A DNA stretch of 10,847 bases from Euryarchaeota archaeon UBA128. GTDB lineage: Archaea; Thermoplasmatota; Poseidoniia; Poseidoniales; Poseidoniaceae. Positions within the stretch are counted from its first letter, which is position 1. Every line of letters begins with the position of its first letter. Under the pieces are notes generated by a model. It saw nothing but the letters and a program-made list of their open reading frames with translations, searched no databases and was not told the DNA's origin. The stretch covers positions 1 to 10,847 of the forward strand of contig DALZ01000094.1 in the NCBI GenBank assembly GCA_002496955.1, in the 5' to 3' direction. Positions 1 to 6,945 of this stretch are shown here, in pieces. The translations under genes and the position numbers were made by a program.

Positions 1-296
1 GCTGCTTCAACTTTTTTGAACTCAGCGACTTTTTGTTCAGCAGCCAAGTGGATGTCCATAGTGCCGGCAATAGCACGAACGCTGCCACTTCCTGCACCGT
101 ATTTTTTTGTCGCCTCGATCATTGCTGAGGTGACCTTTGGGTGCGTAGTTAAATTGAGATAGTTGTTTGCCGAAAGCATGATTGTTGGTTTGCCGTTCAT
201 GTCGCAACGAGGTTGATTTGGGCTTTCCAATGTGGGAGGTTCCCACAACAAAGATTGATTTGACAACTCTTGATATCTCTCTTCCATCCAACTCAT
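1..296 (-). CDS. kbl: Alpha-oxoamine synthase, probably glycine C-acetyltransferase (partial, N-terminal ~98 residues)
   Basis: The reading frame is open from the ATG at 296 to the left edge, so only the N-terminus is present. The translation begins MSWMEERYQEL and contains ANNYLNLTTHP, then KYGAGSGSVRAIAGTMDIH followed by an acidic/lysine-rich helix. This is the conserved entry to the PLP-dependent alpha-oxoamine synthase fold (KBL, BioF, serine palmitoyltransferase). The GTMDIH wording favours 2-amino-3-ketobutyrate CoA ligase, which makes glycine and acetyl-CoA in threonine breakdown. The PLP lysine lies outside the window, so BioF-like activity cannot be excluded. Start choice is open: GGGTGA at 298-303 is only 1 base before the ATG at 296 but 10 bases before an in-frame ATG at 287 (MEERYQEL), so 287 may be the true start. 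The gene is divergent from ribK. Confidence 0.82.
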   Translation of the reverse strand, partial: MSWMEERYQELSNQSLLWEPPTLESPNQPRCDMNGKPTIMLSANNYLNLTTHPKVTSAMIEATKKYGAGSGSVRAIAGTMDIHLAAEQKVAEFKKVEA

Positions 297-404
297 ATCA
301 CCCGGCATAGACTTCACCTAATTTGACCAACAGTCGATACTTCAAGGCCTTTTGTATTGATTTACAATCATGAAGGTCAAAAAGGAGAAGATACTCCCAG
401 CCCC
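297..404. promoter_or_regulatory. Divergent intergenic region with a TTGTA-N6-TACAA palindrome
   Basis: This gap separates the divergent kbl and ribK genes and must carry both promoters unless ribK starts at the upstream TTG (357). Its most AT-rich part, around 351-368, contains a 16-base inverted repeat with arms TTGTA (352-356) and TACAA (363-367). Such an element could act as a TATA-like box in either direction or as an operator for a dimeric regulator. It lies about 55 bases before the kbl ATG and about 40 bases before the ribK ATG at 405, reasonable distances for archaeal promoters. No canonical BRE/TATA box is clear. Confidence 0.3.
298..303 (-). promoter_or_regulatory. Ribosome binding site that bears on the kbl start
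   Basis: Read on the minus strand this is GGGTGA. It is too close to the ATG at 296 (1 base) but well placed for the in-frame ATG at 287 (10 bases). It therefore suggests the protein starts three residues later than the longest reading. The site is short and the call is tentative. Confidence 0.35.
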
Positions 405-872
405 ATGCGCATCAATGGTGAAGTCAGCAGTGGCTTGGGAAGAGCACACATTTTCATGGCGCAAAAGCACTATCAGGACCAATTTCAAGACTTGATGGGC
501 ACGTCTGTTTGGCCGGGTACGCTGAACTTGAATGTTTCAGACACTGATTTGCTAGGATACATTGCACTGCGATTAAAATCTGGTATTGATACACTAGATG
601 CGTCTGAAGAATTATTATCTCAAGCGAAATCTGTTGACATTGCCCACATAGAGGCACACCGCATTAGAGGTTTTCTTAGAGACGGTGTGTCATTTGGCGG
701 TGCAACTGCTTTCAAAGCAAGATTAGACTTCAATAATGACAGCGTAGAATGCGCTGTGTTGATACCCGATTTGACTCGACATTACGATGTCGTTGAAATA
801 ATCTCGGCTAAATTTTTGAGAGAGCATTTCACGCTTTCGGATGGGGACAAGGTCGATATTAATCTAATCTGA
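405..872 (+). CDS. ribK: CTP-dependent archaeal riboflavin kinase (DUF120/RibK)
   Basis: The enzyme phosphorylates riboflavin to FMN, using CTP rather than ATP as donor in the characterised archaeal family. From the ATG at 405 the protein has 155 residues. It opens MRINGEVSSGLGRAHIFM, matching the glycine-rich nucleotide loop of Methanocaldococcus RibK. It then has GTLNLNV (residues 43-49), where the family Thr and Asn contact metal and nucleotide, and ends with the conserved LREHFTLSDGDKVDI stretch. There is no N-terminal helix-turn-helix, so this is the stand-alone kinase, not the RbkR regulator fusion. The frame is open back to a TTG at 357, adding 16 residues (with AAGG at 344-347 as a weak ribosome site). 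I prefer 405 because known members start just before the GEV motif. AAGGAG at 382-387 is 17 bases away, too far to be convincing. The 3' end overlaps truA by 9 bases, tail to tail. Confidence 0.9.
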   Translation: MRINGEVSSGLGRAHIFMAQKHYQDQFQDLMGTSVWPGTLNLNVSDTDLLGYIALRLKSGIDTLDASEELLSQAKSVDIAHIEAHRIRGFLRDGVSFGGATAFKARLDFNNDSVECAVLIPDLTRHYDVVEIISAKFLREHFTLSDGDKVDINLI

Positions 873-1778
873 TTTGTGTGGCATGTAGGGTAACCTTCCA
901 ATTGCTGACCACTCATGGTAGAGCATCGACTGCATCTCTAGTTTGGCTCCTGCCTCCCACCTAGCCATCATCGTCCTCTCAAGGTACTCAGCCTTCGGTG
1001 GCTCTGTGAAAATATAATTACTAGTTCGTGAATCTTGATAGGATAAATCAGGCCAAATTACATCCCACAAAATTAGCCACTCAGGCGGTGCTACACCGAA
1101 ATCAACCGGGCTTTCAGGTTGGCTAATTGCGGCTCTGACAGCATCTTCAGTCAATTCACCGGTTGAGAGACTGTATAGCGCCATTGCAATGCGTCGTACT
1201 TGATTCCACAAAAATGCCTCACCAACAATCTCGAAACCAACAACTCGGTTACCGACCAACCAGGGATTGCAGTGGAAAATTTTCCTTATTGGATTCTTGC
1301 CCTCCTCAAGTCTAGCAAAATTTCGAGCATCGTAGGTGCCAACAAATAAATTTAGCCAATCTTGGAAAATATCACCGGGATAATTCCAACCTCGGATACC
1401 TTCCAGACGGTATCGATAGATTCTGCTTTCTGCAAGCCTCGGATTCCACTCATCATGAACTTCCTTGACATCAAGGAATACAATTCCTTCAGGTAATCGG
1501 TCATCGATTGCCCTTACCATTTTGCGTCGATTTAATGAGTCCCAAAGCGACTTAGCGATCGTCACGACCCCACCGTTTCTTCTGACATTAACACCGGCGT
1601 CTGTTCGGCTGGATAATACTAGATTATGACCTTCATCTTGACTATTTAGCCACCTAAGTTGCCTTAAAACCCGAATCAGTTCACCTTGAACTGTTTTGAC
1701 ATCTGGTTGTATTTGACTACCATGGAAATGTTTGCCTATATAGCCGATAGTGAATGCGAGGCGAACCCGCTCCTCCAT
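864..1778 (-). CDS. truA: tRNA pseudouridine synthase, TruA family
   Basis: This protein isomerises uridine to pseudouridine in tRNA, classically in the anticodon arm. From the ATG at 1778 it has 304 residues. The catalytic aspartate sits in SSRTDAGV (Asp60). The substrate-pocket tyrosine motif appears as SRIYRYRL (118-125), the FLWNQVRRI motif (about 189-197) matches the family's F-x-x-x-x-VR-x-I signature, and APPEWLIL (about 230-237) is the usual C-terminal core strand. About 65 residues follow as an aromatic- and charge-rich extension, longer than in compact bacterial TruA. A TTG at 1781 gives one extra Met and has better spacing (10 bases) from GAGG than the ATG (13 bases), so either may be used. 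The upstream TPR gene ends 8 bases before this ATG, suggesting co-transcription. The exact target uridines cannot be read from sequence. Confidence 0.92.
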   Translation of the reverse strand: MEERVRLAFTIGYIGKHFHGSQIQPDVKTVQGELIRVLRQLRWLNSQDEGHNLVLSSRTDAGVNVRRNGGVVTIAKSLWDSLNRRKMVRAIDDRLPEGIVFLDVKEVHDEWNPRLAESRIYRYRLEGIRGWNYPGDIFQDWLNLFVGTYDARNFARLEEGKNPIRKIFHCNPWLVGNRVVGFEIVGEAFLWNQVRRIAMALYSLSTGELTEDAVRAAISQPESPVDFGVAPPEWLILWDVIWPDLSYQDSRTSNYIFTEPPKAEYLERTMMARWEAGAKLEMQSMLYHEWSAIGRLPYMPHKSD

Positions 1779-1786
1779 CAAATCAC

Positions 1787-2302
1787 TTATTCCTCTAGTA
1801 ATAGAGCAGAAGCTTCCTCAGGAGAATAACCTAGTCCTCCAACGGACCATTTGATGGCGGATTTAAGCCATGGCATAACTTGTGGGTTGGATTTTGTTGG
1901 GTCAACAACTTCAATGGCATCAACAAGGTTTCTGGCCGCCATATACAATCGATCATCGATCGGGATGTCGGCCAGTTCGAGTCTACGGGCATATCTTTCA
2001 TATTCCTTGATAGCTTGGGGGATTCGACGGCATTCTAAAGCGAAATCGGCAAAATCAACAATATACTCATCATTCTCTTCATCTAGATTCATGGCTTTTT
2101 TGTAGGCCATCATAATCTTACCACCCGGAATGACGTCATCTTGTGCTTCTACGTTTAACATATTAGCAAATTCAGCATATGTGTGGTGGACTGCAGCTAT
2201 GTCTTTGTTAGATTTGCACAAATCGTCCAGCATATTGACGGCTCCCTCAAGGTCCCCCTCAGCAAATTTTTCTATAGCAGGTTGTAAAACTTCATCACTC
2301 AT
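1787..2302 (-). CDS. TPR-like alpha-helical protein of unknown function
   Basis: A 171-residue, acidic, soluble protein with no signal peptide and no membrane segment. It consists of amphipathic helix pairs with TPR-like spacing. AIEKFAEGDLEGAVNMLDDL (residues 9-28) resembles a TPR helix A/B unit. A second pair is at about 62-92 (MMAYKKAMNLDEENDEYIVDFADFAL) and a third at about 95-130, where AIKEYERYARRLEL gives the typical A-x-x-x-Y spacing. A conserved-looking tail, PWLKSAIKWSVGGLGYSPEEA, closes the protein. TPR arrays usually mediate protein-protein contacts; no partner is evident. The ATG at 2302 is supported by TGGAG at 2311-2315, 8 bases upstream. It lies 59 bases after the PH-domain membrane gene and 8 bases before the truA ATG, so it is probably in one transcript with them. 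Confidence 0.75.
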   Translation of the reverse strand: MSDEVLQPAIEKFAEGDLEGAVNMLDDLCKSNKDIAAVHHTYAEFANMLNVEAQDDVIPGGKIMMAYKKAMNLDEENDEYIVDFADFALECRRIPQAIKEYERYARRLELADIPIDDRLYMAARNLVDAIEVVDPTKSNPQVMPWLKSAIKWSVGGLGYSPEEASALLLEE

Positions 2303-2361
2303 ATTACTAACTCCAATAAATTCGCCGGAGAGGTTTCAGTTATTGAATGACTCGCTCTGAA

Positions 2362-3360
2362 TCACTCTTGATTTGCAGACGAAATAGTGTCTTTTAAGTC
2401 ACTTAACAGGTTCGATTGACTGTGTTTTTTATGCATCTCATTGAGTAACATCTTACATTTTTCCCAATTCCTAATCGAGTAAAAACAGTGTTTCGGATCC
2501 GGCCTAACGGTGCGGATTGTTCTTTGATAGGTCAATATTCCAATCATCGACCTAAACAGTGAACGTTTTGTTTTCTCTGCGACATTTTCATCCGCTCCTT
2601 CGGCTGATCCGGGCATATTTACTGCCCCCGCAGCGCCCATTGATTCGTCAACTATGCCTACACCGGAGTCAGTCAAAATAGAAACTGTGGCATAACCAAA
2701 CACCGTGCCGACTGGTGTGCGCTCAACAATAACCTCAGAGATTCTGTCGAATAGAATTCTACGGTGGGATCTGGTCAACAGGAAACTGTGCTCGAAAATA
2801 ACTGCGTCAGAGGTAATTGCGTAGTGGAAACTGTTTTGATAGTAGAATGTCATTAAGGCGAATACTGATGAGTAAATGATACCAAAAATCAGGTAGTTGT
2901 AATCAAAATTGAATATTCCACCAATAGGTTCGTCCATAAAGAAGGTCACTTTTTCAGCCACTTTGTCAATTTGGATTATTAATGGAGAGAATGATACCAA
3001 CAATAGAAATAGCGAAACCCAACGACCAGATGTTGAGGTGTTTAGTAGTCTATTTAGCCAAGTTATCGCCAGCATAACTACAGTGAAGCTAAACAATTCT
3101 GAAAAGCCCATGATACTCAGAGCGATATCGATAAAGAGGTTTTCACTTTGTAATTCATCAACTCTTGCGAATAGGAAATGGACGACAAATACCAGTATCG
3201 CCAAACCATACATTCCAACGAATGCGAAGGTGCTCGGTTTCTTTGTTAGGTGGATTTCCTCGCCAGCAATGAGCCTAAATTTTTTTGCTAGATTTTCCGC
3301 ATTTTTTGTTTCAAGTTCCTCACTTGCCGTGACTCCTGGAGACGATTCATCTTCGCTCAT
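2362..3360 (-). CDS. Four-helix membrane protein with bacterial-PH-like (bPH2/YdbS-type) domain
   Basis: A 332-residue protein. After a polar N-terminus come four hydrophobic segments at about residues 43-65, 76-102, 113-131 and 154-174. A cytoplasmic domain follows, opening YAITSDAVIFEH and continuing RRILFDRISEVIVERTPVGTVFGYATVSIL. This pattern (Y-x-[IL]-T, a basic strand, RI-x-x-V, then a G-rich TV strand) is that of bacterial PH-like domains of the DUF304/YdbS type. The domain seems to be split by a Gly/Ala/acidic insert (about 238-265) before a final helix with NWEKCKMLLNEM. The family is membrane-anchored, but its biochemical role is generally unknown. The ATG at 3360 has AGAGGA at 3367-3372, 6 bases away. 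It is separated by 65 bases from the exporter/CrtC-like cluster upstream and 59 bases from the TPR gene downstream, all on the same strand. Confidence 0.7.
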   Translation of the reverse strand: MSEDESSPGVTASEELETKNAENLAKKFRLIAGEEIHLTKKPSTFAFVGMYGLAILVFVVHFLFARVDELQSENLFIDIALSIMGFSELFSFTVVMLAITWLNRLLNTSTSGRWVSLFLLLVSFSPLIIQIDKVAEKVTFFMDEPIGGIFNFDYNYLIFGIIYSSVFALMTFYYQNSFHYAITSDAVIFEHSFLLTRSHRRILFDRISEVIVERTPVGTVFGYATVSILTDSGVGIVDESMGAAGAVNMPGSAEGADENVAEKTKRSLFRSMIGILTYQRTIRTVRPDPKHCFYSIRNWEKCKMLLNEMHKKHSQSNLLSDLKDTISSANQE

Positions 3361-3425
3361 AATAGGTCCTCTGAGTTATCTTTAGTGTCTTATCCCAAAT
3401 GAATGTTGCCCCAAGCAGTACATTT

Positions 3426-4631
3426 TTAGTGTAAAATACCCCACGAATGTTCGGCATTGCCGCGTATCCACTCAAAGTCATTCAAGGTTCTTGTATCTCC
3501 ATTTGTTGTTATTGATAAATCAACCACCTTAAGTGGATATTCGTTGTAAGTGAAGTTCGACACTATTCCACCTACCGTCGGTTGCTCAAATGCCCAGTGT
3601 GCACGATCTACCGCCTCAACATCTAGGATAATTCGTGCTTCCGTAGTCCACATTTCAACTTTAAAACCTGGCAAATTTGCACCCGGATTAGCCCCGTGTG
3701 AGCCCTCTGATGCATTGCTAGCATACTTTTCAACTCGTACGTTGTTAAATGCTGTGCTTTTACCAAGAGTTGCGTCGTGAAATAGACCCCCCTCTGAGAG
3801 GCTCATGTGGCCCAAATCTCGCATCTTCCATGGCTGATTGTCGCGAGAGGTTATTGTCAAACTTAAGTGAGGTAAGAACCAATCTATGTATGAGCCGTCA
3901 CTGAGGTGCAACATACCCCAATACCATGGCACTGAAGGTGCTTGGACGCAAACTTTCTGGAAATAAGCGGTTCCATTGATTGTCTCATCGTCCATTTTTC
4001 CTGAAACCCTTGAACCATGAAGCCTAAGGATGTCGTAACCCATATCCATAGCGTAGGTAGCCGTCGCGTGTCTCGCAGTTGACATCGCTTCATTCCATGG
4101 CCGTATTGTAAATTCCATCTTTCTGGGGACGCTTGCATCAGCGGAAAACTCGTTGGTATGTAGATTAAGCCAAAATTCACTGAGATTGCTTTTCAACCCC
4201 ATCGACATATCTTCATTCGTGAGCGGAACAACGGCACCACCGCCATGCCCGGAGTGGCTAGATTCTTGCGGCCAGGATGGGTGTGTATCATCAACTACAA
4301 TCATTCGGCATTGCTTTTTGATGTAAGGCTCATACATCCTCTTACCATCAAACCACCACGCGCAGACCATTCCGTCAAGCGAAATACCGCCGTGCTGATC
4401 AAAACCCGGTCGGCCTTTTGGGGTCCATTCAGTGCCACTTACCATCACCTTAGGGTTATCCTTGGTTGACCACAAAACCATCAATTGTTTGCCGCTGGGA
4501 TTACCATCCTCATCATCCAACATCAACAACCACCACCACCAATCCCAAGTAAGGTGATGAAGTGGTTGCCGCTCCTGAAGCTTCCACATCTTGGATAAAT
4601 CACCAGAAAATTTGGTCATTTCTTCAGTCAT
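3426..4631 (-). CDS. Tryptophan-rich lipocalin-like protein, possibly CrtC/AttH-related
   Basis: A 401-residue protein without signal peptide or membrane helix. It is unusually rich in tryptophan (21 residues), including WDWWWW at 29-34. The visible architecture fits two consecutive beta-barrel halves. The N-half has the aromatic cluster, then AWWFDGKRMY (91-100). The C-half opens with NGTAYFQKV and PWYWGMLHLSDGSYIDW (219-251), and later has FTYNEYPL (360-367). A conserved G-x-A-Y strand followed by a W-x-W-G strand and an acidic/glycine turn recalls the CrtC (carotenoid 1,2-hydratase)/AttH lipocalin-like family and, more loosely, tocopherol cyclase. This resemblance is from pattern only. In bacteria, AttH-type proteins often sit beside ABC exporters, as here. 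The ATG at 4631 overlaps the permease stop by four bases (ATGA), with AAGGA just upstream at 4639-4643. Substrate and activity are unknown. Confidence 0.6.
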   Translation of the reverse strand: MTEEMTKFSGDLSKMWKLQERQPLHHLTWDWWWWLLMLDDEDGNPSGKQLMVLWSTKDNPKVMVSGTEWTPKGRPGFDQHGGISLDGMVCAWWFDGKRMYEPYIKKQCRMIVVDDTHPSWPQESSHSGHGGGAVVPLTNEDMSMGLKSNLSEFWLNLHTNEFSADASVPRKMEFTIRPWNEAMSTARHATATYAMDMGYDILRLHGSRVSGKMDDETINGTAYFQKVCVQAPSVPWYWGMLHLSDGSYIDWFLPHLSLTITSRDNQPWKMRDLGHMSLSEGGLFHDATLGKSTAFNNVRVEKYASNASEGSHGANPGANLPGFKVEMWTTEARIILDVEAVDRAHWAFEQPTVGGIVSNFTYNEYPLKVVDLSITTNGDTRTLNDFEWIRGNAEHSWGILH

Positions 4632-5953
4632 TCAATTTCCTTCCCCTTGAAAATTGCTCCGCCGATGAACAGTAGTGCCGTAGCTTGTATCAGCAAAACT
4701 ACTGTGGCGATTATCATTGAAATAAATGGGCTCAAATCACCAAGTCCAGGAGTTGCGTAAAAGTATTGTAACGGCTCCGAACCAATTAACTCCTCACGCT
4801 CAAAACCAGATGAATCATTCATCTCGACTGAAAATCCAGAACTAATCAACAAGGCCATGTCAGGCCATACAATCATACTAGCTGAGTCAACGATGATTAA
4901 TGACCAGCCAATAACAGAAAATCGCAGTATAGGGGATTCCGGAATACCCATAGATAGGAGTGCCATTCCAAGTTCCCATGCCGCGAATGGGATTGCCAAA
5001 ATTATTCCATAGCGCCACATGACTCCGAGAAAACAAAATAGCATACCGTAGACTAAAGTTGCTAACATTGCCGCAAATAGGATGGCTAACCAAATGCCGA
5101 ATTCAGAGAATCTGAACAGCGAATCGCCGGGACCAGCAAAACCAGTTATGATTGCAGAGATTATTGTTAGGATTATCAAGTAAGGCCAGACAATCCCCAA
5201 GTAACCTATTATTCGATAGAAAAAGACTTCAGTTCTAGCAATTGGTTTAGTCAACATGTAGTGCATTGTTCCTGATGACATTTCATCTCTAATCAGGCCA
5301 GTAGCCATAAACAGGGGAATGAAAATACTAATGATAAAGACAAAGCCAAGTTTGCCAATTCCTAAGATTGATGCTCTGTGAAGCGCTTCTTTCGCATACG
5401 CCTCGTCGTCTGGGTCCTCATCAACAAAATCATCCATATCGTAAATGAGTTCGCCAGACAATGAAATTGACAATTCAATATCACAACTAATACCGTTGTC
5501 ATTACTATCTTTTTGTGATTCAGGCCTATCCTCAGAGCGACAATCCCCATCATCGTCATACCCAACGCTGACACTTCTGGTCCCGCTTGGTGATTCGTCC
5601 CAATCAAAGTCATCTTCATTAATCCACTTTTCAGGGTCATCTGGAGGTATGGGTGGGTTGAATAATCCAGGGTGATCAAATTCATTGAATGGGCTGGTGC
5701 CGAGTGCTCGCTCCTGTCCATCGGGGTATGAGTCGCCATCTGAATCTATTGAATCATTATCGTTATCGATTGCTTCGAAATCCCGCTGCATAGCGTCCAC
5801 ATAAAACAACATCAAAAGACTAATAGTGACCAGTCCTGTTATCAAAACAACCCATGTGGATATTTTAGTTCGGTATTGACGCATGGTGAACTCAGTTATT
5901 GCCGACGCTTTACGGTCTAGTGCCCGGAAAATCGTATTGGTTTTATCAGCCAT
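4628..5953 (-). CDS. ABC-2 type transporter permease with large acidic extracytoplasmic loop carrying a Tsp3-like calcium motif
   Basis: From the ATG at 5953 the protein has 441 residues. A basic cytoplasmic N-terminus precedes helix 1 (about 32-52). A loop of about 150 residues (53-201) follows, packed with Asp/Glu. It contains DNDNDSIDSDGDSYPDGQE (63-81), a thrombospondin type 3-like calcium repeat. A second Asp cluster, DDDGDCRSED to DSNDNGISCD (about 133-158), has two cysteines that could pair. Further helices lie at about 202-222, 249-271, 285-311, 313-335, 345-371 and 407-431. The stretch DEMSSGTMHYMLTKPIARTE (223-242) is the cytoplasmic coupling motif of ABC-2 permeases. The positive-inside rule puts the acidic loop outside the cell. 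The in-frame TTG at 5956 is less likely as start than the ATG, which forms TGATG with the ATPase stop and has a near-perfect ribosome site. The partner is presumably the adjacent ATPase. Confidence 0.88.
   Translation of the reverse strand: MADKTNTIFRALDRKASAITEFTMRQYRTKISTWVVLITGLVTISLLMLFYVDAMQRDFEAIDNDNDSIDSDGDSYPDGQERALGTSPFNEFDHPGLFNPPIPPDDPEKWINEDDFDWDESPSGTRSVSVGYDDDGDCRSEDRPESQKDSNDNGISCDIELSISLSGELIYDMDDFVDEDPDDEAYAKEALHRASILGIGKLGFVFIISIFIPLFMATGLIRDEMSSGTMHYMLTKPIARTEVFFYRIIGYLGIVWPYLIILTIISAIITGFAGPGDSLFRFSEFGIWLAILFAAMLATLVYGMLFCFLGVMWRYGIILAIPFAAWELGMALLSMGIPESPILRFSVIGWSLIIVDSASMIVWPDMALLISSGFSVEMNDSSGFEREELIGSEPLQYFYATPGLGDLSPFISMIIATVVLLIQATALLFIGGAIFKGKEIE
5711..5767 (-). 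other. Thrombospondin type 3-like calcium-binding repeat encoded in permease B
   Basis: This stretch encodes DNDNDSIDSDGDSYPDGQE. Alternating Asp positions followed by G-x-x-x-x-DGxE match the calcium-binding type 3 repeat of thrombospondin, common on secreted and surface proteins. It lies just after the first membrane helix, on the side expected to face outwards. Confidence 0.75.
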
Positions 5954-6945
5954 CAAATACCTCCTCCACCGGTAAGATAGCCAAGGATTGAGGCTAAGTC
6001 ATCATCAGGATTATCGATTGAAACAACTCTGTGTCCACCGTCTACTATGGTTTCTGGTAGTTTGCTATGAAAGTGGCCCAAGTTTCGAGTTTGAACTGTT
6101 AATTTTTCAGGATTTTGGAATGAAATTCCGTGAACGGACTCAATATCAATTACACTTTTTGCCAAATCTTTGGGAGAGTCACAACCAATATCTATTCGAT
6201 GGGGTATGCTATCCATTTTTTCTCTTATTGCATGGAGGTTACCCAAAGCAAGCAGCCTGCCATGATGTAAAATGACTATTTGTTCGGTTATGCGTTCTAT
6301 TTCAGTTAATATGTGGCTACTTACGATAACGGTACGACCCATTCGGCCTAGTTCTCTTATAACGTTCATAATCGTAGTTCTAGCTAGCGGGTCGCACCCC
6401 TGTAGCGGCTCATCAAGTATGATTAAATCAGGATCGTTGACAAGAGCATGAGCAATCTTAGTTCGTTGTCGCATACCTTTGGAAAAACGGCCGATTTGTT
6501 TGTGTGCGACATCCAACAATCCGACAAAATCCAGCACCCTGTCTGCTTCTTGTTTCGCTTGGTCTCTAGTCAATCCATTTAGTCTAGCAAATGTCGAAAT
6601 GAAATCATGCGCCGTCATCCAATCATGCATCTTTTCTCCTTCAGGAACAAAACCAACCCTGGAGTATGGGGCTGGATTTTTCCATGGATTGGTGCCGAAT
6701 AAGCGCACTTGGCCAGAGCTAGGCTTTAGTTTACCCATGAGTATTTTGAACAACGTTGATTTGCCAGCACCATTGAGTCCCAATATACCAGTAACACCAC
6801 CGGATAAAGCGAGTGTAATGCCGCTTAAGGCATGGATTTTACCGTAGGTTTTGCTGACATTTTCCAGCAAAATAACCGGTGCTTTTTGTTCTGGTTGCCA
6901 TTGGCTAGTTTGCGCCTCACCTTCTTGATGAATATCGGGCATCAT
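5953..6945 (-). CDS. ABC transporter ATP-binding protein (ABC-2 exporter class), ATPase B
   Basis: A 330-residue cytoplasmic ATPase that would power the adjacent permease. Numbered from the ATG at 6945: a polar 20-residue lead, Walker A GLNGAGKST (56-64), Q-loop region VGFVPEGEK (98-104 area, with Glu where Gln is common, as often in this class), signature FSKGMRQR (154-161), Walker B LIILDEP (174-180), an unusual D-loop LQGCDP, and the switch histidine in SSH (211). The C-terminal 100 residues are an accessory region typical of CcmA-like drug/lipid exporter ATPases. The frame stays open to an ATG at 7098, but that would overlap the permease gene by 157 bases. The ATG at 6945 has GGAGGTGA at 6953-6960, 7 bases upstream, and overlaps the permease stop as ATGA; a second ATG follows directly. 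The protein ends in GGGGI, encoded by the next gene's ribosome site. Confidence 0.92.
   Translation of the reverse strand: MMPDIHQEGEAQTSQWQPEQKAPVILLENVSKTYGKIHALSGITLALSGGVTGILGLNGAGKSTLFKILMGKLKPSSGQVRLFGTNPWKNPAPYSRVGFVPEGEKMHDWMTAHDFISTFARLNGLTRDQAKQEADRVLDFVGLLDVAHKQIGRFSKGMRQRTKIAHALVNDPDLIILDEPLQGCDPLARTTIMNVIRELGRMGRTVIVSSHILTEIERITEQIVILHHGRLLALGNLHAIREKMDSIPHRIDIGCDSPKDLAKSVIDIESVHGISFQNPEKLTVQTRNLGHFHSKLPETIVDGGHRVVSIDNPDDDLASILGYLTGGGGI
5959..5967 (-). promoter_or_regulatory. Strong ribosome binding site inside the preceding ATPase gene
   Basis: The minus strand reads GGAGGAGGT, a near-perfect match to the 3' end of 16S rRNA, 5 bases before the ATG at 5953. It lies within the last codons of the upstream ATPase and helps encode that protein's terminal glycine run. 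It favours the ATG at 5953 over the TTG at 5956 as the permease start. Confidence 0.75.

Noticed and set aside
37..291. An 84-residue minus-strand open frame at the left edge
   Set aside because: It is a shadow of the kbl frame: the frame starting at 296 reads a recognisable alpha-oxoamine synthase and only appears unbounded because it runs off the window.
370..487. ATG at 370 as start of a plus-strand gene
   Set aside because: It is out of frame with ribK and reads into a stop after a short, unrecognisable peptide.
1851..2360. Plus-strand open frames opposite the TPR-like gene and the gap before it
   Set aside because: They are composition-driven shadows with no family resemblance and no ribosome sites, opposite a gene with a good start signal.
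3361..3425. Possible internal promoter before the PH-like membrane gene
   Set aside because: The 65-base gap has only a weak AT-rich stretch next to the previous stop codon and no convincing TATA/BRE. The ribosome site AGAGGA is the only supported element.
6630..6655. Glu in place of Gln in the Q-loop of both ABC ATPases as a sign of inactivity
   Set aside because: A Pro-Glu at this point is common in the ABC-2/CcmA-type ATPase class, and all other nucleotide motifs are intact.
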